DNA of 64,000 bases from contig NC_035439.2 in assembly GCF_002127325.2 (NCBI RefSeq), positions 143,369,845 to 143,433,844 of the forward strand, read 5' to 3'. Made by a program: the position numbers and the translations under genes. A model generated the notes under the pieces. The model was not told the origin of the DNA and searched no databases. It saw only the letters and a program-made list of their open reading frames with translations. Positions 10,921 through 24,726 of the stretch are shown here, in pieces; position 1 is the stretch's first letter, and each line of letters opens with the position of its first letter. The DNA comes from Helianthus annuus (lineage: Eukaryota; Streptophyta; Magnoliopsida; Asterales; Asteraceae).

Positions 10921-13900
10921 TGTAACACCCCGAAAACGGGTTTGGTAATTAACCCACGTTAATACTAAAAGACGGGTAAAGTATCGCTAGTAGTAAAAAT
11001 AACCCGGTAAATATTTGGGATTTAATAAGAAATCCTAATATTAAATACGAGCGAATTAAAGTTTTAAGGAATTGAGCTTATAAGAGCCCGAGTTAACAGG
11101 ACTTAAAGTAAAACGGGTTATGATTCCCGGGACCCACCAAGTAACTAGGAGTATTAACCTAGTTAGTTATAATTTTGGGAATAATGTGAAAGTTGATTAA
11201 AATACCCCAAAATGAAAATTAAGAATAATAGAGGGGTCAAAAGTGTTAAAGTTTAAAATGGTTTTACTAAATAAAATTTAATAGACAAAACACACATTTG
11301 GTGTGTTTGTCTGGTCGTAGAAACACAGGGGGGCGACCAAAGCTCCCTCATGAAACCTAGCTTTGCAATTTCACCAAATTGATAGGGTAAATCGGCTCCA
11401 AATCGAAATCCAAACTCAGAATAGTGATCACCTTCAGGAAAGGATCATAAGGTATGTCTAATTTTGCTATTTAGTTTCACCATGAGTTCTAGGTGAAACC
11501 ATGAAATCGAAATTAGGGCTTGCATGATCAAAGTTTGGACGAAATTAGGAATGAATATATGTCTAGGAGTAAACCCTAGTCATTAGTTTGATGAATTGAT
11601 GCTTATAATTGCGAAATTCATAATCACCCATCTAAGTGTAGAATGGGTTTTGTGGAATGATAAGAACACTAGGAATATGATTGTAAAACAAGTGTTATTG
11701 AGTCACTTGAAGTGAATCTAGATGTTGTTAGGCATACTAGATATAAGGAACTTACAAAAAATTGTTTAAATTTGGCTAAATAGTTAGTCATGAACTTGAT
11801 TTCTATTAGTATAAAATCATGCACATTAGGTGTTTGTTAAAATGCCTAAATGAGAACTAAGTGTTGATAATGTGCCTAATTGAGTCTTGTGAACTTAATA
11901 GTGCAATCATATGTGTTAATTGGTGATTTGACTTTTAAATAGTCAAACCGACCATTAATAAGATCGAATGGTAATTGTGATAGAAAACATGTAAGATGGA
12001 ATAGTCATAATTAATGATGACTAATATAACCGTCTTACGAATTATGATGATAGTTTGACGCTTGACAAGCTAGGTAGAGGCTTGGAAAGGAAGCGGGTCA
12101 AATGAATCAAGCATGAGAAGAAAGGCGTATGCGGGATGCGAGGTAAGTATTGCTTACACTAGTCTTAGATTGTGTAATACTTCCTTAGCGTATAAATAAC
12201 GAATGGAATAACTAAACAATTAAAATACGAGGTTCCGTTGTGTAGGCGTACGGAACTAGATAATCAAAGATGGAAGAAACCATAATAATGGTTAAAAAGG
12301 AAGTAAATTGATAATTCGGTCATATTATGACGAAAGTGGTAATAAAAGGTTTATAAGTAAAAATGACCGTACCGTGTTAAACGGAGCGGGTCATGTAGTT
12401 GAGATGATAATAAATATCATCTCGAAAAGATAAACGGTCAATTCGGCCAAACGGGTCAAAAGGTGTAGACATCACCTTTTGACAAGATTGACTAATGATC
12501 TTTTGTCGAGTTATATGTTTACAGGAATAGAAATCCAACGGATATTCGCATCGCTCTTATTTAGCGATTAAAAAGCAAGGTATTTATAAATCGGGTCTAC
12601 TTGTTGATCCGGGCCAGGTATGTATAATAATACAACTCATCACGTAGAATTGGGAGTTCTATAAGAGTTAGACCAGGTTAAAGTATAGATATTCGGTTAT
12701 CTTTAGGTAAACCGAATAAGTTGAATTAAGTTTATGATGTTTTAGAAGCACATGAGTTTACAAACAAGAATTATAGTTAAAAGGTTGGATTTTAGTCTAA
12801 CAAGTACTCAAAAGTTCTTGTAGTAAAGGAATGATGAAAATTGACCGAATTGCCCTTACAAACTAATTTAAACGAACGATCCATAAAGGTGGTCCGGAAT
12901 AAGTTTTATGATTAAACATATGCTTAGAATGAGTATAGGTAGTGAAGGATGTAAATCCTTGGGTCGAAAGACCTTATATGAGTCTTTGTCGTAAAATGGT
13001 AATCCGAGGGGTAGGAACTCGGAACCTATAGATATCCATATTAAATCCAACACACATATATAGATGTGGGGGAAGATAACTTGATAAGAAATGTAGGAAT
13101 AAAATGCTAGAAATGAATGAAAGCGAGTTCAAGTGTTAAAGTGCTAAAATACCCGTAACGGGTCAAAATAAGCATACAAGTGAAAATGGGTTTAAATTGT
13201 GTAATAAACCTTTGATTAGAACCTAAAATGGTAGATAACATTAATTTGAAGAAGTGTTTGTGATGTAGGAATCAAACAAATACGTTTGTTTGATAAAATG
13301 TGTAAATGGGTCAAATTTTTGTAAAAAGGTAATAAGCCGAGGCCATGAAAGTTTCAAAATTTATTAAGCCGGATGTCGGGTTTTAACTCCATATGATGGA
13401 GAATCAAATTATAATCATGTAGGAAGAAATGGTAGGTCAAACGGATAAGCGGATTGAAAGATACGAAAGTTTTCGTGTCAATAAACGGCAAAATGGAAAA
13501 AGCTGATGCAGGGGCCACCGTAACTTACGGTGGGTACCGTAAATTACGGTGGAGGCTGAATTCTTTACGGCAGTTCTCCACTGCCTTACGGTGGTGGTAT
13601 GTTATAACATGGCTACCGTAAATTACGGTGTCCACCGTAATTTACGGTGGACCCTGTACAAAAATGTATTTTTGATTAGTTTTGTTTCCCGAACTCGTTT
13701 AGATACGTTTTAAATCCCGTATGACTAAAGCATTTCATGTTTTTATGAAATGTAGGTACTTTGTGGATGCCGGAAGAAGATCAAGCTCAACGAAGAACCG
13801 AACACGATATAGTTACATGCTTCCGCACTTGGCCTCGTCATAAATTTTAAATGACGAATCTGATTACGTTATGTCAATTAACTTTTGGTCTGCGAAAAGT

Positions 13901-13999
13901 TTTAATAAACCCATATTTCCAATGTATATGTAATCTTAATTGCATGATTGATTTCGTAAAATATACGTTAAATCTTGAATTATAAGAACGGGTGTTACA
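10921..13999 (+). repeat. 5' LTR of the LARD-like element (3079 bp)
   Basis: Starts TGTAACACCCCGAAAACGGG and ends GAACGGGTGTTACA. It matches 17146 onward nearly base for base; I noticed five substitutions (near 11353, 11727, 11849, 13427 and 13620) over about 3.08 kb, pointing to a very recent insertion. It contains a cluster of short palindromes at about 13517-13655. Minus-strand frames such as 12868-13053 are chance and recur in the other LTR. Confidence 0.9.
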
Positions 14000-14002
14000 A
14001 GT

Positions 14003-14015
14003 TGGTATCAGAGCC
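14003..14015 (+). promoter_or_regulatory. Primer-binding site (initiator Met tRNA type)
   Basis: TGGTATCAGAGCC three bases after the 5' LTR end, complementary to the 3' end of plant initiator Met-tRNA as commonly used by plant LTR elements. Confidence 0.85.
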
Positions 14016-17000
14016 TTGGTTTAAGAGATTCAAGTATGGTGGGAAAACTATGCTTGGACTTAAACCTTATGCTCTTGATAAAGAATAGTGTTCGGTTCGA
14101 GGCTTGATCGCAAATCCGGTAAGTACGCGTATGTTAATAGTTTAGTATGCTAAATTGTTGCAAATAACACATAGGGCTATCGTGTAACGCATGTTACCCC
14201 AATTAAACGATAGATGTAGTTGGCGAAAATGCGCGCGTTGACGCGTATAGTAGAAAAAGCCTTGTATTATAATACGGGCGATTATTAAAGTTGATGTTAC
14301 TAACTTTTGTGAATGTTATAATTGAAGGACACTCGCGTTTGAAGACGACGAGAATCAAACAAATTGTGGATATGATGATGGAACGGTCCGAAGTATACAA
14401 GAGGAGCATGCTCACCAAGGACTAAATCGCGCAACGACCGTGAACAAGGTTATTGGCAAAGAGAGCCTGTTAAAGCAAGCTTTATCAGGTGCACACTTTT
14501 AAATTTAAATGCACAAGTAGTAATATGCAACAAACACGTAAGTAATGACGGTTGCATACATATACGATAGAACTTGGAAAACCTGATTTCCAAGAAAAAT
14601 TTAATAGAAAATGTGTTATTCACGACGATGAATAACAAATGAGTAACAAGATTTGTTCACATGGAAACTTGGATTGGGGTAATTATCCAAGTGGAAAACT
14701 CTCAATTTGATGCTATTGAGAAAAGTAGCAATCACGTTAACAAATGTGATTATATATATTAGTTTGATAAAAAAAAAAGAGAAGAGAAGAGAAACATTGT
14801 ATATGTTTAGGAATGAAACCTATAATTCTAATAATTGTTAAATAGTAACTGAATAAATGGATACCAGTGAAAGTCAAGAATATAGAAATATTAGAGGCGT
14901 CACTTACATGGGGTGTAGTGCGGAAATAATGAAAAGGTCATGTGTGTCATGTGTTGATCGCTTACTCTGGCCAAGTAAGTAGTGAACACATGATGTTATG
15001 AACTTTTTATGATGGACATACTTACATTCGATGTAGTAGGGACGGGGTGAATGGGACTAGCATAAAAAGTACCCAAATGAATCAGATAAGCAAAATATTT
15101 AATTATCATGTAAACGCACAGCTGAGTGACAGAAGCGTACTATATTAGAAAAATGAGCCCGAGAGAAGGGGGCAAAGAAACATGTAAAATGATTAAGATA
15201 TGCATTGGGAAGGAGTGTACTTACACTCGAACCCGGAAAATGCGAGTACGTCTCTAAATGGGTCGTTTTTGTAAAACGCCAAATTCGAGAACAAAGTAGG
15301 AATGTAAAGATGAAAGGAAGTCATAATGCATACCGTAAAGGTTGCAATAATAACGACTTCGGTAAAACACCCGGTTGGTGGGTAAGGATTTAAACACATG
15401 CGTGAACCGAGAAACGGGAACTCGGATGGAAAGTTAAAAGACTCGGGTTTTGAGTCTTAACTAAAAGACGACAAAATAATGTAAATAGAAATTTTGAATA
15501 AATTATGTTCAGCCATTTCAAAGCCGAACAGGTCAAACAAAGACTGAAGTTTGGCATTCGTAAGCGATGAATGTTCACACGAACAAGTCAAACAAATTTA
15601 ATAAAGGATGACACTTGCTAAATTAAGTAAGTGCGAATCGAATAAATAAAAGTGCAAAATATTAATAAACCTATGTAAAGGAGTTAAAGGTGTTAAAAAC
15701 ACTGAAATAAAAGAACCCGGGTAATGGGACGTAAGGAAGTACAGGTAAGAACCGGGTAACGGTAAGTGTATGGAAAACCGACGTGTAATTGACTTTAGAA
15801 GTCGAGAAGTCGGAAAGATGATTCGAAAGAAAACAATGTAGCCTTAGACTACGGTCAAGGTCAAATGAAATTCAAAAAAAAAAAAAAAAAAGGTAAAAAG
15901 ATAAATAATTATAAACATAAAAAGGGATGCCTTAACGCCATATGCGTATATAAACGTATACACATTTGAATAAAGACTAGAATAAAAGATGATCTACGAG
16001 ATCATCATAACCTACGGGATGTTAATTAGGGTAAAGGTCTACGGAGCCAAAATGACCCACGGGACATGAATTGAAGCAAAGGGATCATAAAGGCCTCGTC
16101 TTAAAAAGGTGAAAAATCTAAAGAAATAAGCCTACGAGGCTGAGTGAAAGAACCTACGGGTCAATAACGTGAAGTGAGGAAAATGGTTAAACTTCCCGTG
16201 TAAAATAAATAACGGAAGGTAAAAGTAGTATAAAAGCGAGGGGTTTCGCTAACTTAACTAAGTGAATTAAAAGCTAAGGGATCGAGAAAGGCCTGGTTGA
16301 CAAAAGTGAGGGATTTCACTAAAACATCTAAACGGACAGAAATATTACCAAAAAGACAACGGAAAGAAATGAATTTTCAGACGAAAAGTCCTGGAAATGA
16401 GTAAAAGATGTAAGACAAGGAGAAAAAGGGAAAGCTAAACAAGAATTTAGTTTTAGTAAGAAATAATATTTTAACCAATATGGATATTACGAGAGAGATT
16501 AGAAAATAGTTAACATCAAAGAGCATGGGTCTCGACATTGATAGGTGCGAGACAATACATTCGAAAAAGAGAAGTATGATGAAGAAACGTTAATATAAAT
16601 TAAACATGACGTGACACGATCACGATCAAGAAATGTAATGTGAAGTAGAATCACATTATAGCCAAGCAAGCGGTAAAAAGTAACTGGACTAATAAGTCGA
16701 GTAAGCGAGACCGGTTAAGGTCATTTAAGTAATTTCGTTGCTTGTAAGCGGTGGATTCGGTATAACTGAACCGAATAAATGAATTAGAAAATAAAAGAAA
16801 TTGTTGCTAAAAGTGAAAGATTTCACAAAAGACCTTTAAACGGTTCAAAGTAACGGATTCATAAGGAATTCGATGGTATATGAAAGCGACGGATATCGCT
16901 AAGTTAACTAAACTAGTGGAAATAACGAGATTACGTTATTTCGAAGCTACATTATGTCATAGGAGATACGTAGAGGTTCTGTAACCAAAAAGGCATTACC

Positions 17001-17129
17001 ATAATTTTTCCTGGTAATGCTAACAATTGGTTAAAGTATGAGTAATGCTTAAGAGATTACTCAAGTCAAACGCATTGAGTTTAGAAACTCAATGAACTAG
17101 GTAAGCAAGGTTTCGAGGACGAAACCTCT

Positions 17130-17145
17130 TAAAGGGGGGTAGACT
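17130..17145 (+). promoter_or_regulatory. Polypurine tract of the LARD-like element
   Basis: TAAAGGGGGGTAGACT lies directly before the second LTR (TGTAACACC at 17146), the position and composition expected for plus-strand priming. Confidence 0.8.
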
Positions 17146-19841
17146 TGTAACACCCCGAAAACGGGTTTGGTAATTAACCCACGTTAATACTAAAAGACGG
17201 GTAAAGTATCGCTAGTAGTAAAAATAACCCGGTAAATATTTGGGATTTAATAAGAAATCCTAATATTAAATACGAGCGAATTAAAGTTTTAAGGAATTGA
17301 GCTTATAAGAGCCCGAGTTAACAGGACTTAAAGTAAAACGGGTTATGATTCCCGGGACCCACCAAGTAACTAGGAGTATTAACCTAGTTAGTTATAATTT
17401 TGGGAATAATGTGAAAGTTGATTAAAATACCCCAAAATGAAAATTAAGAATAATAGAGGGGTCAAAAGTGTTAAAGTTTAAAATGGTTTTACTAAATAAA
17501 ATTTAATAGACAAAACACACATTTGGTGTGTTTGTCTGGTCGTAGAAACACAGGGGGGCGACCAAAGCTCCCTCATGAACCCTAGCTTTGCAATTTCACC
17601 AAATTGATAGGGTAAATCGGCTCCAAATCGAAATCCAAACTCAGAATAGTGATCACCTTCAGGAAAGGATCATAAGGTATGTCTAATTTTGCTATTTAGT
17701 TTCACCATGAGTTCTAGGTGAAACCATGAAATCGAAATTAGGGCTTGCATGATCAAAGTTTGGACGAAATTAGGAATGAATATATGTCTAGGAGTAAACC
17801 CTAGTCATTAGTTTGATGAATTGATGCTTATAATTGCGAAATTCATAATCACCCATCTAAGTGTAGAATGGGTTTTGTGGAATGATAAGAACACTAGGAA
17901 TATGATTGTAAAACAAGTGTTATTGAGTCACTTGAAGTGAATCTAGATGTTATTAGGCATACTAGATATAAGGAACTTACAAAAAATTGTTTAAATTTGG
18001 CTAAATAGTTAGTCATGAACTTGATTTCTATTAGTATAAAATCATGCACATTAGGTGTTTGTTAAAATGCCTAATTGAGAACTAAGTGTTGATAATGTGC
18101 CTAATTGAGTCTTGTGAACTTAATAGTGCAATCATATGTGTTAATTGGTGATTTGACTTTTAAATAGTCAAACCGACCATTAATAAGATCGAATGGTAAT
18201 TGTGATAGAAAACATGTAAGATGGAATAGTCATAATTAATGATGACTAATATAACCGTCTTACGAATTATGATGATAGTTTGACGCTTGACAAGCTAGGT
18301 AGAGGCTTGGAAAGGAAGCGGGTCAAATGAATCAAGCATGAGAAGAAAGGCGTATGCGGGATGCGAGGTAAGTATTGCTTACACTAGTCTTAGATTGTGT
18401 AATACTTCCTTAGCGTATAAATAACGAATGGAATAACTAAACAATTAAAATACGAGGTTCCGTTGTGTAGGCGTACGGAACTAGATAATCAAAGATGGAA
18501 GAAACCATAATAATGGTTAAAAAGGAAGTAAATTGATAATTCGGTCATATTATGACGAAAGTGGTAATAAAAGGTTTATAAGTAAAAATGACCGTACCGT
18601 GTTAAACGGAGCGGGTCATGTAGTTGAGATGATAATAAATATCATCTCGAAAAGATAAACGGTCAATTCGGCCAAACGGGTCAAAAGGTGTAGACATCAC
18701 CTTTTGACAAGATTGACTAATGATCTTTTGTCGAGTTATATGTTTACAGGAATAGAAATCCAACGGATATTCGCATCGCTCTTATTTAGCGATTAAAAAG
18801 CAAGGTATTTATAAATCGGGTCTACTTGTTGATCCGGGCCAGGTATGTATAATAATACAACTCATCACGTAGAATTGGGAGTTCTATAAGAGTTAGACCA
18901 GGTTAAAGTATAGATATTCGGTTATCTTTAGGTAAACCGAATAAGTTGAATTAAGTTTATGATGTTTTAGAAGCACATGAGTTTACAAACAAGAATTATA
19001 GTTAAAAGGTTGGATTTTAGTCTAACAAGTACTCAAAAGTTCTTGTAGTAAAGGAATGATGAAAATTGACCGAATTGCCCTTACAAACTAATTTAAACGA
19101 ACGATCCATAAAGGTGGTCCGGAATAAGTTTTATGATTAAACATATGCTTAGAATGAGTATAGGTAGTGAAGGATGTAAATCCTTGGGTCGAAAGACCTT
19201 ATATGAGTCTTTGTCGTAAAATGGTAATCCGAGGGGTAGGAACTCGGAACCTATAGATATCCATATTAAATCCAACACACATATATAGATGTGGGGGAAG
19301 ATAACTTGATAAGAAATGTAGGAATAAAATGCTAGAAATGAATGAAAGCGAGTTCAAGTGTTAAAGTGCTAAAATACCCGTAACGGGTCAAAATAAGCAT
19401 ACAAGTGAAAATGGGTTTAAATTGTGTAATAAACCTTTGATTAGAACCTAAAATGGTAGATAACATTAATTTGAAGAAGTGTTTGTGATGTAGGAATCAA
19501 ACAAATACGTTTGTTTGATAAAATGTGTAAATGGGTCAAATTTTTGTAAAAAGGTAATAAGCCGAGGCCATGAAAGTTTCAAAATTTATTAAGCCGGATG
19601 TCGGGTTTTAACTCCATATGATGGAGAATCAAATTATAATCATGTAGGAAGAAACGGTAGGTCAAACGGATAAGCGGATTGAAAGATACGAAAGTTTTCG
19701 TGTCAATAAACGGCAAAATGGAAAAAGCTGATGCAGGGGCCACCGTAACTTACGGTGGGTACCGTAAATTACGGTGGAGGCTGAATTCTTTACGGCAGTT
19801 CTCCACTGCCTTACGGTGGTGGTATGTTATAACAGGGCTAC

Positions 19842-20357
19842 TGTAACATCCGCCAATTCTAGAGCTGTAGGTTGTAACGCCCCTCCCGTATATACGGGTA
19901 TTGTTAGGTTTAATCTATTAACTCTATTACCACCCTTCCGAGGGTTAGGCTATGTTAATTGCGTAACTATGGTTTGGACATGTGGATTTCATCGTTACGA
20001 GTATGACAGTTAATTGAATATCAGTTGTTCACATGGATTAGATTTGATAAACTATTAACTCTATTATGCTATATCAAACCTGTATACTCGCCAGCAATTA
20101 TTTGTTGATTGTATTTTAAATGCATACTGCAGGTTGAGGATCCAAGAAAAACAAGAAAAGACTAGGATGGCTTAGAAACCCATCAACTATTTAAACTTCC
20201 AAATCTATGTTATGTATTTGAACTTTTCTATGTATTGTATGAAACTTATGATTATCAATGAAATAAACTTTAATTATTGTCACAATTAGTGTTATGATGT
20301 CTTTGAACAGTTTGTACGTCTCATCTCGATGTTTCCGCCATCGGTTGGGGTGTGACA
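19842..20357 (+). repeat. LTR-A, copy 1 (516 bp)
   Basis: Starts TGTAACATCCGCCAATTC, ends GGTTGGGGTGTGACA. Same length as 26596-27111 and no difference was noticed by eye. Followed three bases later by the primer site TGGTATCAGAGCC (20361). Confidence 0.88.
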
Positions 20358-20360
20358 GAT

Positions 20361-20373
20361 TGGTATCAGAGCC
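20361..20373 (+). promoter_or_regulatory. Primer-binding site after LTR-A
   Basis: TGGTATCAGAGCC, initiator Met-tRNA type. The identical site recurs after the second LTR-A at 27115. Confidence 0.82.
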
Positions 20374-23300
20374 ATAACTATAGGGAATTAGGATTGCCTT
20401 GCTTTACCTAGTCTATAGTTTAAGAGCTTTCTCATTTACTTGCTGTTAAAGACATTATCCTTTGCTTTCTTCTTTGCTTCTCTCTATTCTTTTGGACTTC
20501 TAATATACAAGCCTTTCCTAAGGCTAACACAATACACACTTGGAAGCTTTGAAGACACTCTTATAACACAATCGAAATGATTCATCAAGATAGGGGTGAT
20601 TCCCACACTTGGTGATGATTTTCACTCAGCTATACTTTGATTTTGCACGAAATCTACCCTCAAGTTAGGAGTGATATCCAAATCTTGATGGGAGTTTTCC
20701 ATTTCCTAATCTAGTGGACCCTCATTATTGGATGGGTACTAACCACGTTAGGGTACGACGTCATCAAGTTAGAGGTGAAACTCGCATCTTGTTAACTAGT
20801 CCCATTCCTCGATTTTCGATCTCGCCAAAGTTTCGATTTTCCCAATCGATTAAGGACGTGTAGTAACTGGAAGGACAAACACCGTTAGTCGCCCCTCGAT
20901 GAGAGTGTTTGTCTAATAGGCCAAAGCACGCTTCCTTAATTCGAAAAGGACTTCGATTCACTTTGGAATAGTCTATGTTACGTTCCGTGACACTCTATAT
21001 TTTATGATGAATCTCTTTTTATGTTATCTCAATTATCATGTGATTTACATTTGAGCGTTATCTTCGATTCACGTTTGGGAACACGAAGCACGTTATTATC
21101 GCAATCCAAAACAATTAATAACTACTCTCTTTCGTGAACAAACTAAATTTATATTGCTTTCATTATTCTATGTGAAACATCATTCTATGTGTAATACTAT
21201 GTTAAACTATGTGAAACTATTTGGTGATCCATGTGAGAAACTATGTGCTATGTGATGCATACATGAAGTCAATTTTTCTAAACAAAAACATTATGATTAA
21301 AAGTCTCATCCATTTCTTGTTTTGAATTTCTAGATGTCATCATCTCGTCAGTACTCTCACTCTCCCAGAAAATCCAAGTTCCTTTTTATCAGATGTACAC
21401 TTTATTATCTTCGATCTTTTATGATGAAACTCTTCCTTGTCAATTTTGAACCATTTTTTTTAGGATTTCACTTTTGCGCATACATCATACGATTATACAT
21501 CATTAGCATGCATAATTTCACTTAATTTTAATTACACTTTCGTAACAACGAGTGAAGACATATCATCGAGATAGGAGTGATTTCCTTACCTTGACGATTA
21601 ACTTCGCTTCTTTTCTCATCTTACAACGACCTCACCAACGGATTTGGGGTGATTCCCTTACCTAGGTGATCGTTACCAATACTTTCTTTAATAGATTATA
21701 TTGCGTAAACACGATCATGTTTATACCTAAATCATTTATCATGTATTTCAAAATGCTTCATTTATTTAGACGTATCTCCTATTCTATAATCTATTTTCAC
21801 ATCGCTCGCATCACTATACTAAAGAATTCTAAATTTCCAATTGAGAATCAAACCAACTTTTCATACAGAATATTACAAATATTATCCGATCAGTTATCAA
21901 AACTCTTTTCAAGATCAACAAAAACATTTTATTAAGGACACCTTTCACGATCACCAGGTTCATATACCAAAATTCCTTTTCCTAAGGTTAAACCTTTTCA
22001 CTAGAATCTGTAAACTTCGAAGTTAGTAATACAAAAAAAAAAAAAAAAAAACTTCTTAAAACGATGCAAACTTTTTAATTCGAAGAACTTTTCAAAACCT
22101 CGCTTGATACGTTAATTAAATTCAAAACACGTGGGCAAGGAAACTTTATAAGGACGACAAATTTTCAGCTATGAATTTTTTTTTTTAAAACCATAATAGC
22201 ACTTCCATTCTTTTACAAAGTATCCTTTCGCATAATCAAAAGATGTTTTCCTTTATATTCTCTTTACAATTCACAAACTAGATTCTACATTCCTGACAAC
22301 TCAATCTAATTTAACTTCACGTTTTGCACAAACAACTATATATGTATATCATTTTACACGTTTTAGTCAATATCTCACAACAATCTCACGCGTGTCACTC
22401 GTTCTCTTTTTCCTTTCATATTCAAAACTTTAAACCTTTTATGCGCATAAACTCATGTATTTTAATTTTATATTATAAACAAAATCATTAATCCCTACGT
22501 CCATACTTATACATTTTATGCTTTCACTTATGTTCACACTTACGCATTTATGTTATACTCACGATTCAAAACTCATACGTTTTACGTTTATACACACACT
22601 CACAATTATACATTTACGTGATACTTAAATTCATATTCATACACCTTCGTTTTACTTATAATCATATACACATTCATACGTATGCAATTTGCGTATACGC
22701 TTATACCGCGATGTTTATACTTGTATTTATATTCAGACACATTCTCACGTCTGTTATGATCCTCGTATTTATATACTCATAACTACCACGACACGTTTCG
22801 TGTCTATACTTTGACTCATATTTACACACGTGCTCCCCACAATACGTTCGTATGCTTACACTTGTACTCATATTTATACTCATAGTCGCAACAACATACT
22901 TGTACTTGTACTTATACGATCACGTTTACACTCATATATATATATATATATACATATATACTCATACATTCCATTCGTACTTAAACATTCATGTCTTACA
23001 CTTAATTTTCACATTTACAACCATACTCATGCATCTTATGTTTATACTCATATTTATACTCGTATTCACACTCGTACTTGTGTTCATACTCTCATTTATA
23101 CGAATTTTGTCCATACTCATGTCATTCGTTTGTGCTCAAATTGTGCTCACATTTATGCTCATTTTAATACACGTTATGCTTATACTTTTGCTCACACTCC
23201 TGGCATGCGTTTTATGTTTATGCTCACGTGCGTGTTCAAATTTAAACTTATACTATGCTCATGCTTTTTACTCAAAATTTATACATTCGCACATGTACAC

Positions 23301-23998
23301 GGGCGAAACCCGAAGGATTCGTTTACGTTAGTCTTATACTATTTGGAACGCGAACATGCTTACATGTTACATTTTTATACGCACACAATCTTATTTTCAA
23401 AATTTATGTATACCTTGATTCATACGCAAATTAGTACAAGCTATGCGGATCATGCGACGATTGGTATAATCGCGGGTGCACACGGGATTATAGTAATAAG
23501 CGCATGAGAACCATAGAGTGTACTACTGTGTATGGTAAGACATGGAACGTAACATGACACGAATAACGAAACGGACGTAACATGGTCAAAACATGGTGGA
23601 TACACCGCTGGTACATCCTATATATAAGTGTTTTCACCACGTTACCAAACTTTCGTGAAACGTGCCATGAGAAATTCAGTGTTTTGCACACCTTTTTGGA
23701 CCTAATGCAAACTTTAAACAACTTACAAACGCATTATGTCCGATTATCCAAGACGAAACTCCATTCTTACTACGCAACTTTTGTATATCCAATACTTATG
23801 CCATTCTTATACTTGCATCCACTTAGAGTCAATCGTTCACTTCCATACTCCCGTTATTCTCTATTATTCCATGTCTTTGATATGACTCCCATTCACAATC
23901 AAGTTCCATCTATTCCCTCTGTGGAATCCTTGGATGCCATCTTTTCAACAGTCTTCCTCTTAGATTTCGAGGACGAAATCTCCTAAAGTAGGGGAGAC
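20374..23998 (+). other. Internal region of the mosaic element with repeated hairpin leader
   Basis: No coding domain. 20583-21671 contains at least five diverged stem-loops built on CATCAAGATAGGGGTGATTC..CTTGATG. 22440-23300 is a degenerate repeat of TTATACTCATA-like words with an inner (TA)n, which produces long but spurious frames. The end, TTCGAGGACGAAATCTCC then AAAGTAGGGGAGAC, is a retroelement 3' end with purine tract directly before LTR-B. Confidence 0.7.
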
Positions 23999-24186
23999 TG
24001 TAACATTTCGTATTTTCAAACTTTCCATTTTTGGAAAGTCTACTTGTACTTTCTACTTTTGTAAGTTGTACCTTTGTTGTACTTGATTCAAATTCCAAAA
24101 TTGTACTCGAGACTTGAAATCATAATGAAATTGCATGATTTTATCCATATTTTGTGTTTGAATACTATGAATCATTGAAACTATGA

Positions 24187-24344
24187 AACTATGTTAAACA
24201 CGTTGAAACTATGTTAAACACGTTGAAACTATGTTAAACACGTTGAAACTATGTTAAACACGTTGAAACTATGTTAAACACGTTGAAACTATGTTAAACA
24301 CGTTGAAACTATGTTAAACACGTTGAAACTATGTTAAACACGTA
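24187..24344. repeat. 20-bp perfect minisatellite, about eight copies
   Basis: Unit GAAACTATGTTAAACACGTT repeated head to tail without visible variation. Degenerate relatives (CTATGTGAAAC, CTATGTTAAAC) occur at 21170-21260, so the array probably grew from retroelement sequence. Confidence 0.9.
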
Positions 24345-24726
24345 AAAACAGAGGAATTCCATCTTAATTTCGACTCTTTAATTCATCGTTGCCAAGAGAT
24401 TACCCTAAACCGTACAAAAATTGGGAATTTATACGCTAATTCGGTAAAAATATTGAAATTTGGGTTAAAAATGGTTATTTTATTATTTTATTATTATAAA
24501 ATAACAATTTAAATTAAATAAATAAGTATTTTATGAATTTTTATTGATTTTCAAGAATTTTCGTTAACGAATCTGACTCCGTTGGTGAAAACCGGGTTAA
24601 ATCAGCCTAACCAGGTTAAGTTTACTAAAGGGCAGCACTAACTGAGTCAGAAAACTCAGTTAGTGGCTAACCCAGTTAGTTAAAACTAACTGGTGTAAAA
24701 AAAAAAGGGAATTAAATCCCATGAAT

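Larger units (their letters stand above)
14000..17145 (+). other. Internal region of the LARD-like element
   Basis: 3146 bp between the LTRs. The primer-binding site TGGTATCAGAGCC begins at 14003 (initiator Met-tRNA type). The end carries GTTTCGAGGACGAAACCTC and a purine tract AAAGGGGGGTAGA (17131-17143). Stop codons are frequent in all frames and no coding domain is visible. The sequence is A/G-rich on the plus strand, with repeated CCTACGGG/CTACGAG words at 15990-16160. Confidence 0.8.

Noticed and set aside
12868..13053. 61-residue frame repeated identically at 19093-19278
   Set aside because: The repetition is due to the two LTRs of one element; not a gene family.
20764..22026. Small frames repeated at 27518-28780
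   Set aside because: They recur because the internal region of the mosaic element is duplicated; no coding features.
22830..23507. 225-residue frame rich in Tyr/His/Thr on the plus strand (and an overlapping 159-residue frame)
   Set aside because: It is a translation of the degenerate TTATACTCATA repeat inside a retroelement; two frames are open at once because of the repeat, not coding.
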